Positions 39,798 to 47,517 of a stretch of 64,000 nucleotides of DNA are shown in pieces. Source of the stretch: Acidobacteriaceae bacterium (GTDB taxonomy: Bacteria; Acidobacteriota; Terriglobia; Terriglobales; Acidobacteriaceae); NCBI GenBank assembly GCA_030041045.1, contig JASHOQ010000131.1, positions 40,513-104,512 on the forward strand, given 5' to 3'. The notes under the pieces were generated by a model. The model worked only from the letters and a program-made list of their open reading frames with translations. It was not told where the DNA came from and made no database searches. Position numbers and translations under genes: made by a program. Each line of letters opens with the position of its first letter. Position 1 is the stretch's first letter.

Positions 39798-40280
39798 TCG
39801 AGTATCGCATACAGGCTTCCGGTTGCAGTGGATGGGCCGCGCTGCCGCATAGCCTGCGCCGGGGCATACGTGCTTGAGGCCCGCCGGAATGGAATCCGGC
39901 GTTCGATTCCCGATCTGACCTATGCTCGCGGAATTTTCGAATCAGGAACGACGCGAGCCGGTCCTCGCCAGGTATCCCCTTTGATTTCCACAATCCTTCT
40001 TTACACTTCTCCTGTTCGGGCCCACCCCCAGAAACTTGAAATTTGCTCCATTCGCTGTTCGGGATCTGTCGCGAATCTTCTTTCTCTTCAACGCCGCAAG
40101 GCGCCTCACGCTCTTGGGGAAGCTTCGCCGGGCCGGGCATCGCCCTGCAATCTGCGCCATTTTTTGGGGACCCAGGGACTGCTCAACGCAGGGCTCTCCG
40201 TCGTTTCCCCGCGCAATCGGCTTCTGCGGGTCGGGAAATTGTCTCCTTCCGCCCCGGAGAACCATCCAAGAAAGGTACAT
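39798..40280. other. 483-bp region without a recognisable gene
   Basis: The frame of the downstream hypothetical gene stays open through this region but has no family resemblance and no ribosome binding site until 40281. Nothing else stands out beyond the expected promoter of pyrH on the minus strand near its left edge. I see no RNA gene or repeat here. Confidence 0.5.
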
Positions 40281-40643
40281 ATGGTCGTCAGGACGCAATG
40301 CAAGGGGCGCGAATACCTCGGCGTCGAGGTGGGCGCCGGAAATGTCCGCCGCTATTTTCCCCGCCAGGCGCCGGTTATTGAAATTGAACTCGATCACCTT
40401 CAGATCCAGTGCCGCCTCGAGCCCGGCTTCTGGAACGGCCATCCGGAGATCTCCGATCCGCGATTGAAGGCGTGGCTGGAGTCAAAAAACTTCAAGGGAA
40501 AACCCGGGGAAGAACCGGTGCCTCTTGTACTTACCCCCTCGGGCAAAAACTGCTTCCGCCTGCAGACAATCGAGGCATTTGCTCACCAATCGCGGAGCAA
40601 AGCCCTGACTGAGCCCCTCCATCCCGCGCAGTGCGACGCGTAG
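40281..40643 (+). CDS. Hypothetical protein
   Basis: The 120-residue product begins MVVRTQCKGREYLGVEVGAG, with AAGG six bases in front of the ATG. It has a mixed alpha/beta composition: PVIEIELDHLQIQCRLEPGF, WNGHPEISDPRLKAWLESK, then VPLVLTPSGKNCFRLQTIEA. There is no signal peptide, membrane segment or metal site. The regular secondary-structure pattern and codon usage like its neighbours suggest a real gene; I do not recognise the family. Its only neighbour on the same strand is dapD, 239 bp downstream, so there is no functional link. Confidence 0.6.
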   Translation: MVVRTQCKGREYLGVEVGAGNVRRYFPRQAPVIEIELDHLQIQCRLEPGFWNGHPEISDPRLKAWLESKNFKGKPGEEPVPLVLTPSGKNCFRLQTIEAFAHQSRSKALTEPLHPAQCDA

Positions 40644-40882
40644 GCCGCCGGAGCTTGCCCGCGGCCCATTCGCTCGTCCTCCGCGCGCGCGGGGCGGATG
40701 CACAATTCCCGCGTCTGCAACCGGTTTCATCCATGGCTTTGTTCTCTCCTGGGCAATGTTCTCTTCTGCGCAAGTATGCGACCCGACAACAACGCGGGGC
40801 CCGGGAGGATGGCGGGTTGACGACGGCGGTTTGTGAGGCCGGTTCCAGGGACCCGCGGCGCGAATTGGTAGACTCGGGATGA

Positions 40883-41731
40883 ATGAAAATCGCGCAGCTT
40901 GAAGAGGCTATCGAGCGGCATTTTGCCGCAGGCCCGGCCGCAAAGGCCGATCCCAAAGCCATGGAGGCCTTTCTCGCGCTGCGTGCTGCGCTTGAGCGCG
41001 GCGAAGTGCGTGCCGCTTCGCCGGATGGGCAATCGCCCACCGGCTGGCGCGTGAACGCATGGGTCAAACGCGGCATTCTGCTCGGCTTTCGCCTGGGCGC
41101 CCTTGAAGAGATGCCGGCTCCGGGGCTCTCCTTTGTTGACAAGCGCACTTTTCCTGCGCGGCAATTCCGCGCCGGCGATGGCGTGCGCGTGGTTCCCGGC
41201 GGTTCTTCGATCCGCGCCGGCGCCTACGTGGCGCGTGGGGCGGTGTGCATGCCGCCCATGTACATCAACACCGGCGCGTACGTGGATGAGGGAACCATGG
41301 TGGACTCGCACGCGCTGGTGGGCTCCTGCGCGCAGATCGGCAAGCGCGCGCACCTGAGCGCGGCAGCGCAGATCGGCGGCGTGCTGGAGCCGGTGAACGC
41401 GAGCCCGGTGGTCATTGAGGACGACGTGCTCGTGGGCGGGAACTGCGGCGTCTATGAAGGCACCATCGTGCGCCAACGCGCGGTCCTTGCCGCCGGAACC
41501 ATTCTCACCCGCGGCACGCCGGTCTTCGACCTGGTGCGCGGCGAAGTGCTGCGCGCCTCCGGCGAGGCCCCGCTCATCATTCCCCAAGAGGCGGTCGTGG
41601 TTCCGGGTTCGCGCGCCGTAACCAAAGGCAAAGGGCAAGAGTGGGGCCTGAGCCTCTACGCGGCCGCGATCGTCAAGTACCGCGACGAAAAAACAGACCT
41701 GAGCGCCACGCTCGAAGATTGGTTGCGATAG
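40883..41731 (+). CDS. dapD: 2,3,4,5-tetrahydropyridine-2,6-dicarboxylate N-succinyltransferase
   Basis: The 282-residue enzyme succinylates tetrahydrodipicolinate in lysine and diaminopimelate synthesis. It begins with a helical N-terminal domain (IAQLEEAIERHFAAG; GWRVNAWVKRGILLGFRLG). The left-handed parallel beta-helix of hexapeptide repeats follows (VRVVPGGSSIRAGAYVARGA, MPPMYINTGAYVDEGTMVDS, ALVGSCAQIGKRAHLSAAAQ). GGVLEPVNASPVVIEDDVLV and GGNCGVYEGTIV are DapD signatures. Length matches E. coli DapD (274). It implies the succinylase branch of the lysine pathway. No other dap genes are adjacent. Confidence 0.97.
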   Translation: MKIAQLEEAIERHFAAGPAAKADPKAMEAFLALRAALERGEVRAASPDGQSPTGWRVNAWVKRGILLGFRLGALEEMPAPGLSFVDKRTFPARQFRAGDGVRVVPGGSSIRAGAYVARGAVCMPPMYINTGAYVDEGTMVDSHALVGSCAQIGKRAHLSAAAQIGGVLEPVNASPVVIEDDVLVGGNCGVYEGTIVRQRAVLAAGTILTRGTPVFDLVRGEVLRASGEAPLIIPQEAVVVPGSRAVTKGKGQEWGLSLYAAAIVKYRDEKTDLSATLEDWLR

Positions 41732-41748
41732 GCGCAACCCGGGCTACG

Positions 41749-41857
41749 GCATTTTCTGAGTTACTGTGTCCTCTTCGTTCCTTCGCAAGGTCGCCGCTCC
41801 CTGTTGGTCGCGTCGACTCTGCTTTCCGTCTTCGGGATATAGCTACTCAGAAAATGC
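41749..41857. repeat. 109-bp element with 13-bp terminal inverted repeats
   Basis: GCATTTTCTGAGT (41749-41761) and ACTCAGAAAATGC (41845-41857) are perfect inverted repeats at the ends of the spacer between the convergent dapD and histidine-kinase genes. The interior contains TCGTTCCTTCGCAAGGTCG and CTCCCTGTTGGTCGCG but no gene. The size and terminal repeats suit a miniature mobile or REP-like element; it may also act as a bidirectional terminator. Confidence 0.6.
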
Positions 41858-41858
41858 T

Positions 41859-43214
41859 TTAAGCGGAGATGGGCTCCGCCAGCGGCAGGGTGACGGTGGC
41901 GCGTGCGCCGGGGCCGTCTTCGCGATTCTTGAGCTGCACCTCGCCGCCATGCGCGCGCGCAACCTGCTGCGCCAGCGCCAGGCCCACACCGCTCCCGGTG
42001 GGCTTGGTGGTGTAAAAAGGCACAAAGAGATTATCGGCGTTGGCAATCCCCATGCCGCGATCTTCGATTGCGACCATCACGCTGGTATCCTGCACGCGCC
42101 AGGTTGCGCGCACCGGCTTGGCGCCATTGGCCAGCGAAGCGTCTACGGCGTTGGCCAGCAGGTTGATGAACATCTGCTCCAGTTGATCGGGATCGGCGGA
42201 GAGCATCGCCGGCGGTCCGGGATCGAGCTCGACCGGAATGCGCTGCTCCAGCAGAACCACGCGCTCCAGCAGCGGACCGATGGGTACAGGACGGAACTTG
42301 GGAGGAGGCAGCTGCGCCAGCTGCCGGTACGACTGCACAAAACGGTGCAGGGCCTCGGCGCGGCTTTCCACTACGCCCAGTCCACGGCGGAAATCGCGCA
42401 GCGTGCCCTCGTCGCCCTCGACCGCGTCCATGCGCTCAAGCAGACTGCCGGCAATCGATTTGATGGGAGCGAGCGAATTCGAGAGCTCATGGCCCAGCAC
42501 GCGGATGAGCCGCTTCCACGCGATCTGCTCTTCTTCCCTCAGGGGCAGGCTCACGTCGGCCAGCAGCAGCAGGGTGTGGGGCACGCCGTCCTGGCGGAAG
42601 ACCGCTTTGCGCAGCAGCCAGCGCATTCCCGGTTTCGAAGGGAAGGAATAGATCACCTGATCGGGCAGCGCAAGCAGCTCGTCAAGGCCGAGCTCGCGCG
42701 CGGAGCGGCCGAAGCAGCGCGCATAGGGAAGGCCGAGCAGTTTGAGCCCGGCATCGTTTACCAGCTGCAGCAGGTTTTCGCGATCGAAGGCGAACAGCGG
42801 CGCATGCATCACTTCCAGAATCCGCGCCAGCAGAGCCGTGGCTTCGAGGGAGCGCACCCGCTGTTTCTGCAACAGGTCAGCCAGCGCGTTGACTTCCGCA
42901 GCCAGTTCGCCCATGGCGTCGGCCACGCCCGCGCCACGCGCGCGGAAGGAGTAATCGCCCTCGCGCAGCGAGGAAATCACATTGGCCAGCGTCTGCATGG
43001 GGCGCACCAGGCCGTCCACCAGGGCCGACCCCGTGAGGGCGAGGTAGAGCAGCAGGATCCCTGCCAGCGCCAGCGCCATCGACAGGGAGATCGATCGCTC
43101 GAAGAAGAACACCGCGAAGCAGATCAGCGCCGGCAGTGAGAGCAGCAGGGAAAACAGCCACACCCGGCCGATGGCCGAGTGTTTCCGTTTGCGCGCGTGC
43201 CTCTCATAGGCCAT
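41859..43214 (-). CDS. NtrY-like sensor histidine kinase
   Basis: The 451-residue protein has two N-terminal membrane helices (about 17-36 and 45-66) with almost no periplasmic loop. A HAMP linker follows (RPMQTLANVISSLREGDYSF), then a PAS-like domain (LARILEVMHAPLFAFDRENL), an HisKA domain with the phospho-acceptor His in RVLGHELSNSLAPIKSIAGS, and an HATPase domain (N-box FINLLANAVDAS, G1 VAIEDRGMGI, F-box, G2 GSGVGLALAQQVARAHGG). The lack of a sensor loop suggests that it senses the membrane or the cytoplasm. Its start overlaps the upstream response-regulator stop by 11 bp, so the pair is cognate. It is the last gene of the efflux locus. Confidence 0.93.
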   Translation of the reverse strand: MAYERHARKRKHSAIGRVWLFSLLLSLPALICFAVFFFERSISLSMALALAGILLLYLALTGSALVDGLVRPMQTLANVISSLREGDYSFRARGAGVADAMGELAAEVNALADLLQKQRVRSLEATALLARILEVMHAPLFAFDRENLLQLVNDAGLKLLGLPYARCFGRSARELGLDELLALPDQVIYSFPSKPGMRWLLRKAVFRQDGVPHTLLLLADVSLPLREEEQIAWKRLIRVLGHELSNSLAPIKSIAGSLLERMDAVEGDEGTLRDFRRGLGVVESRAEALHRFVQSYRQLAQLPPPKFRPVPIGPLLERVVLLEQRIPVELDPGPPAMLSADPDQLEQMFINLLANAVDASLANGAKPVRATWRVQDTSVMVAIEDRGMGIANADNLFVPFYTTKPTGSGVGLALAQQVARAHGGEVQLKNREDGPGARATVTLPLAEPISA

Positions 43215-44571
43215 ATTTTTCGATGCGCCGGTAGAGCGCCGCGCGGCTCAACCCCAGCGCTTCGGCCGCCTGCGAGATGTTGCCGTCGCAGCGGCGAAGA
43301 ACCTTGCGGATGAGCAGCGCCTCCACCTCGTCGATGCTCATATTCTCAAACGAAGGCGCCGATGCGCGCGCGGCGGCGATGGCGAGATTGGCCGGCTCCA
43401 CTTCCTCGCCGCGGCACAATAGCACGGCGCGCTCCACCGTGTGCTCGAGCTCGCGCACGTTGCCGGGCCAGGGATATTGCATCATCTGCTGCATCGCGGA
43501 GGGGGAAAATCCGGTCACCTGCTTGCGGTAGCGGCTGCGGTTGCGGGCCAGGAAATGCTGCGCCAGGAGGGGAATGTCTTCGCGCCGGTCGCGCAGCGCG
43601 GGCAGGTGAATCTCCACCGTGTTGATGCGGAAAAGCAGGTCCTCGCGAAAGTTGCCCGCGGCCGCCTCCTCGTGAAGCTGGGCGTTGGTGGCGGAGAGAA
43701 TGCGCACGTCCACGCGCCGGGTTTGCGAGGAGCCCACGCGCTCGAGCTCACCCGTTTCCAGCACGCGCAGCAGTTTGGCCTGCTGGCGCAGGGGCACGTT
43801 GGCGATCTCGTCGAGGAAAAGCGTGCCCCCGCTGGCCAGCTCGAAGCGGCCCACGCGGTCCGTGCGCGCGTCAGTAAATGCACCCTTCACGTGGCCGAAG
43901 ATCTCGCTCTCGAAGGTCCCCTCCGGCAATCCGCCGGCGTTGACGGCCACCAGCGGCATGCGCGCGCGCGGCGAGGCGGTATGCAGCAGCCGCGCCACAA
44001 TCTCCTTACCCGTGCCGTGCTCGCCGGTGATGAGCACGTTGGCGTCCGACGGTCCGACCTGCGCAATCAGTTCCAGCACCGGCTGCATGGAAGGCGCCGC
44101 GGCCACGAACTCCGGCATGCCTTCAGCGCGCAGCAGGCGGTTTTCAAGCTCCAGCTGGCGGGCCCGGCGCAGGGCCTGGTGCAGCTCCGCGTGCACGCGG
44201 ATGAGCGCCAGCAGCCTTTCGTTCTCCCACGGCTTCTGGATAAAATCGCGCGCGCCGCGCTTGATGCTTTCGACGGCCAGGCCGATGTTGCCCCATGCCG
44301 TCATCACGATGACAGGCAGCCGCGGATCGTACTCGTGTATTCGCGCCAGCAGGTCAAGACCCTCCTGGCCGGAAGTCGTGTCGCGGGTGTAATTCAGGTC
44401 GATCAGCAGCACGTCGTAGTCGTTCTGGCCCAGGGCTTCCATCAGCAGTTGCGGGGAGCGCATGCAATCCACACCGATACCCTGCGGCACGAGCAGAAGT
44501 TCGACGGCTTCCAGAATGGATGGTTGATCGTCGGCAACCAGAACCCGGATTCGTTCCTGTTTAGTGGTGAT
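43204..44571 (-). CDS. Sigma-54-dependent response regulator (NtrC class), apparent ATC start
   Basis: From an ATC codon at 44571 the product has 455 residues. The receiver domain has the acid pair Asp14/Asp15 (VLVADDQPSILEA), phospho-acceptor Asp58 (LLIDLNYTRD), Thr91 and Lys113. The AAA+ domain has Walker A GEHGTGKE, Walker B GGTLFLDEI and R-finger FREDLLFRIN; the sigma-54 contact loop reads GAFTDA, not GAFTGA. A Fis-type helix-turn-helix closes it (GNISQAAEALGLSRAALYRR). GGAGG precedes the ATC with a 6-base gap, and a TAA stop lies 12 bases further up. The first conventional start (GTG 44490) would delete Asp14/Asp15 and the first strand. The gene lies between the TolC gene and its kinase, so it probably controls this locus. 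Confidence 0.9.
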   Translation of the reverse strand: MTTKQERIRVLVADDQPSILEAVELLLVPQGIGVDCMRSPQLLMEALGQNDYDVLLIDLNYTRDTTSGQEGLDLLARIHEYDPRLPVIVMTAWGNIGLAVESIKRGARDFIQKPWENERLLALIRVHAELHQALRRARQLELENRLLRAEGMPEFVAAAPSMQPVLELIAQVGPSDANVLITGEHGTGKEIVARLLHTASPRARMPLVAVNAGGLPEGTFESEIFGHVKGAFTDARTDRVGRFELASGGTLFLDEIANVPLRQQAKLLRVLETGELERVGSSQTRRVDVRILSATNAQLHEEAAAGNFREDLLFRINTVEIHLPALRDRREDIPLLAQHFLARNRSRYRKQVTGFSPSAMQQMMQYPWPGNVRELEHTVERAVLLCRGEEVEPANLAIAAARASAPSFENMSIDEVEALLIRKVLRRCDGNISQAAEALGLSRAALYRRIEKYGL

Positions 44572-44698
44572 GACCCGCCTCCATTACACCGTTTCCCGCC
44601 GTTGCCCACCCTGCATCATATCCAACGCTCTCCCTGCCCGTGCGACTGCCCACTTAAGAATGCGCCGCGTTGCGCGCGTACAGGCTGCTGCCCGCGAT

Positions 44699-46777
44699 TT
44701 ACGGCGCATGCGCCACCACCCCCGTCTTGGCGTCGTCGATGGAGACTCCAGTGAGTTCGAGTGTTTCTCCGGTGGCGCGGTCGATGTCTACCTTGGCCTT
44801 TTCAAACGCGGTTTGCGCGCCCACCAGGGCGGATTCGGCGACCGCCAGGCTTTGCTGTGCGACCAGCGTATCGTAGCTGGACTTGGCGCCGAGCTTCTGT
44901 TCCTGTTGCGTGATGTCGAAGGTACGCTGGGCCAGATCGCGGGCCTTCTGCGACGCATCCACGCGCGCCTGAGCCTGCTGCAGCGCGAATTGCGAGTTGC
45001 GCACGTCGAAATGGATGTTCTTCTGCTGTTCCTCGGAAGTGATCTGGCTCTGGCGGTACTGCAGCACGGCGCGGAACTGATCGGCCTTGAAGACGCGGTT
45101 GCGGAGGTTGATCTGCAGCGTCATGCCTACCTGGTATTCGGGCGCGGAATAGTTGAAGGTGTTCTCCAGCATGCTGGGGAATCCGGTGGGCAGCGTGGTG
45201 GTGCACTCCGCGGTGCTGAGGTCGCAGTACGGGTTTTTTGGCCCGGCCGTGCCCGCGCCTTGATAGAAGCCGTACATGTTGAGAGTGGGCAGCAACTCGC
45301 TGTTCACGGACTTCAGGTTGCTGCGCTGAATCTCCGCCTGCTGCGTGTAGATTCCGACTTCGGGGCGGTTCTTTTCCGCTTCGGCGATGAGAGCATCAAT
45401 CGACTTGGAAGCGTTGGGATCGGGCGCGCCTTTGAGATCGAGGGGAATGACGGGCATCTCGTCGATCTGGGGATCGTCGACCTTGGTGAGCGCGTTCTTC
45501 ATGAGCAGTTCGTTGAGGCGCAGGTTGGCGCGGGCCACGGTGAGATTGCCCTCGGCGGTGGCCACGTCCGACTCGTCGGTCAGTACCTGCATGGCCGGAA
45601 TGGCGTTGAGGCTCAGCTGTTGCTGGTCCATCTGCAGCGTCTGTTGCGCAAAGGAGAGCGAACGCTCATTGATCTGCTCGTCCTGATAGGCGTTCACCAG
45701 ATCCCAATAGATGTTTTCCACCTGCGTGACCGTGGCAATCACCTGGGCTTTGAAGGCCAGATCGGTGATCTGCATGTTGCGCTTGGCAATGTGAATATAG
45801 CGCTCGTTGCTCGCCAGCCCGAATCCGGAAAGCAAGGGCTGAGTAATTTCCGCCCTGAACTGGGAATACAGCGTTGGATTAATGACGTCGTAAGGGCTGT
45901 TGCTGGCTATCCGCTGCCCACCATACTGGATGTAGAGGTTTGTTCCCAGGGGAAACGACTGGCTGTAGCTGCCCAGGCCCTGGATGGTGTTGTTCTTCAG
46001 GACAGGCGTCCCGTACTGGAAAATGTTCTCTTCCTGGGTAACGGTGTGGTCCACCAATCCCTGAAAGGTGAGATAGGGATCGAATGAGGGCACCGGCGCG
46101 CCCGCGCCAAGAGCAGAAGTGACAATGCCTCCGGCGCCCGCGGCGGTAAGCCCGGAGCTGGCTCCGCCGCCGGAGGCAGCTCCGGCCCCGAAGCCGCCCT
46201 GGGTGCTCTGCACAATGTTGGTGTTGACGCCGTTAGCCGTTCCGCCGGCTTGGGTGCGGGCCAGATCCATCTGCGCAATGGGAAAGTTATAGCGGAAATA
46301 AGCCAGATCGAGGTTGTTCTCGATGGAGAGATCGATTGCGTCGCGCAAGGAGATGTACAGCTTTCCGTCGCGGATGAGATTCTGCAAAAGCGGCGAGTTG
46401 TTGAGATTCAACTCTGGTGCAGTGCTGGGCAGGTAAGGGGCCAGTGGATTGCGCGAGTGCGGCAGCGGCACATTAAACGGCGGCGGCTGGGCAATTGTCT
46501 GCTGTTGCTCCTCGCGCATCTGCTGCGCCAGTGTAGGCGGCGGCGCCTCGCCGTTCGCGGCGGGCGCTGAAGAGGCGGGAGTGGGTGCTTCCGGCGCCGG
46601 TTGCGCGGGCTGTTGATTCGCGGGCGAAGATTGTGCTTGCGGAGGCTCGCCGGCAAAACCGAGGGTGACGGCCAAAAGCAGAAAAGCCGCGATGAACGGA
46701 CGGCACCAAACAGCCGATTTGCAGAAGCGGGAGCGCCTGCTTGCTGCTCTAATCAATCCGGTAGAATTCTCCTTCAC
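44699..46777 (-). CDS. TolC-family outer-membrane efflux protein
   Basis: The 692-residue protein has an N-terminal signal region (FIAAFLLLAVTLGFAGEPPQ) and a long Pro/Ala/Gln-rich stretch (about 45-105). The outer-membrane-factor fold follows, with two repeats of long helices and short beta strands: ISLRDAIDLSIENNLDLAYF and PLLSGFGLASNERYIHIAKR in the first, NYSAPEYQVGMTLQINLRNR and FALQQAQARVDASQKARDLA in the second. It is longer than E. coli TolC because of the Pro-rich N-terminus and a Gly/Ala-rich insert near residues 195-230. It would form the outer duct for the adaptor and permeases of the locus. Translation starts at GTG, overlapping the ATPase stop (GTGA). Confidence 0.92.
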   Translation of the reverse strand: MKENSTGLIRAASRRSRFCKSAVWCRPFIAAFLLLAVTLGFAGEPPQAQSSPANQQPAQPAPEAPTPASSAPAANGEAPPPTLAQQMREEQQQTIAQPPPFNVPLPHSRNPLAPYLPSTAPELNLNNSPLLQNLIRDGKLYISLRDAIDLSIENNLDLAYFRYNFPIAQMDLARTQAGGTANGVNTNIVQSTQGGFGAGAASGGGASSGLTAAGAGGIVTSALGAGAPVPSFDPYLTFQGLVDHTVTQEENIFQYGTPVLKNNTIQGLGSYSQSFPLGTNLYIQYGGQRIASNSPYDVINPTLYSQFRAEITQPLLSGFGLASNERYIHIAKRNMQITDLAFKAQVIATVTQVENIYWDLVNAYQDEQINERSLSFAQQTLQMDQQQLSLNAIPAMQVLTDESDVATAEGNLTVARANLRLNELLMKNALTKVDDPQIDEMPVIPLDLKGAPDPNASKSIDALIAEAEKNRPEVGIYTQQAEIQRSNLKSVNSELLPTLNMYGFYQGAGTAGPKNPYCDLSTAECTTTLPTGFPSMLENTFNYSAPEYQVGMTLQINLRNRVFKADQFRAVLQYRQSQITSEEQQKNIHFDVRNSQFALQQAQARVDASQKARDLAQRTFDITQQEQKLGAKSSYDTLVAQQSLAVAESALVGAQTAFEKAKVDIDRATGETLELTGVSIDDAKTGVVAHAP

Positions 46778-47472
46778 TTGACCTCCATGGCGGCTGTCCG
46801 CAAGGCTTCGTCGCGCGTCAGCCAGCCGTCGCGCAGCTCCACAATGCGTTTACCGTAGTGCGCGTTTTCTTCCGAGTGCGTCACCTGAACAATGGTCGTG
46901 CCCTGGCGGTTGAGGTCGCGAAAAAGCTCCATGATTTCGCGCGCCTGCGTGGAATGCAGATTGCCGGTGGGTTCGTCGGCCAGCAGCAGCGCCGGCGCGT
47001 GCACCACCGCGCGCGCAATGCCTACAAGCTGTTGCTGCCCGCCGGAGAGCTGATTGGGATAGAGATCCTTCTTGGCCACGATCTGAAACTTGTCCAGAAT
47101 GTCGGCCACCATGCCCTGGCGCTCCTTTGCAGGAAGATTCTTGTACGAAAGCGGCAGGTCGATGTTTTCGGCCACGGTCAGATCGTCGAGAAGGTGATAG
47201 CTCTGGAAGACCATGCCGATGCGCTGGCGCGCGAGATCGGCGCGCTGCTTGCGGTTGAGCGTGTGCGCCGCCGTCTCGCCGAACCAGTACTCGCCCGTCC
47301 ATCCGTCGTCGAGCAGCGCCAGCACGTTGAGCAGCGAAGATTTTCCCGCGCCCGACGGCCCCATCACGGTGACAAACTCGCCTTCGCGGATGGTGAGGCT
47401 GACGCGCCGCAGCACCCACGTTTCCGAGTGCCCCGTCTTATAACTGCGTTCTACGTTTTTCAGTTCGATCAT
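46774..47472 (-). CDS. ABC transporter ATP-binding protein 2 (MacB/LolD type)
   Basis: The 232-residue ATPase starts MIELKNVERSYKTGHSETWV and has Walker A GPSGAGKSS, Q-loop VFQSYHLL, signature LSGGQQQLVGIARA, Walker B LLLADEPTGNL and switch His in VTHSEENA. The order and LADEPTGNL(D) text are those of the MacB/LolD/FtsE family. The ATG at 47472 has GGAGAGAAG in front; an in-frame TTG at 47517 is possible but abuts the upstream stop. It follows the fifth permease by 45 bp and is coupled to the TolC gene. It differs from the first ATPase, with His-Ser after GNL and a shorter C-terminus, so the two may serve different permeases. Confidence 0.94.
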   Translation of the reverse strand: MIELKNVERSYKTGHSETWVLRRVSLTIREGEFVTVMGPSGAGKSSLLNVLALLDDGWTGEYWFGETAAHTLNRKQRADLARQRIGMVFQSYHLLDDLTVAENIDLPLSYKNLPAKERQGMVADILDKFQIVAKKDLYPNQLSGGQQQLVGIARAVVHAPALLLADEPTGNLHSTQAREIMELFRDLNRQGTTIVQVTHSEENAHYGKRIVELRDGWLTRDEALRTAAMEVK

Positions 47473-47517
47473 GATGTCCGCTTCTCTCCAGGCTGAATCA
47501 TCTTCATTGAACTTCAA

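Noticed and set aside
44572..44698. Sigma-54 promoter between the TolC gene and the response-regulator gene
   Set aside because: No GG-N10-GC match was found on the minus strand; only a TATGAT box is visible.
41766..44754. Long plus-strand frames opposite the kinase and response regulator
   Set aside because: The minus strand has unmistakable HisKA/HATPase and sigma-54 AAA+ motifs; the plus-strand frames are shadows.
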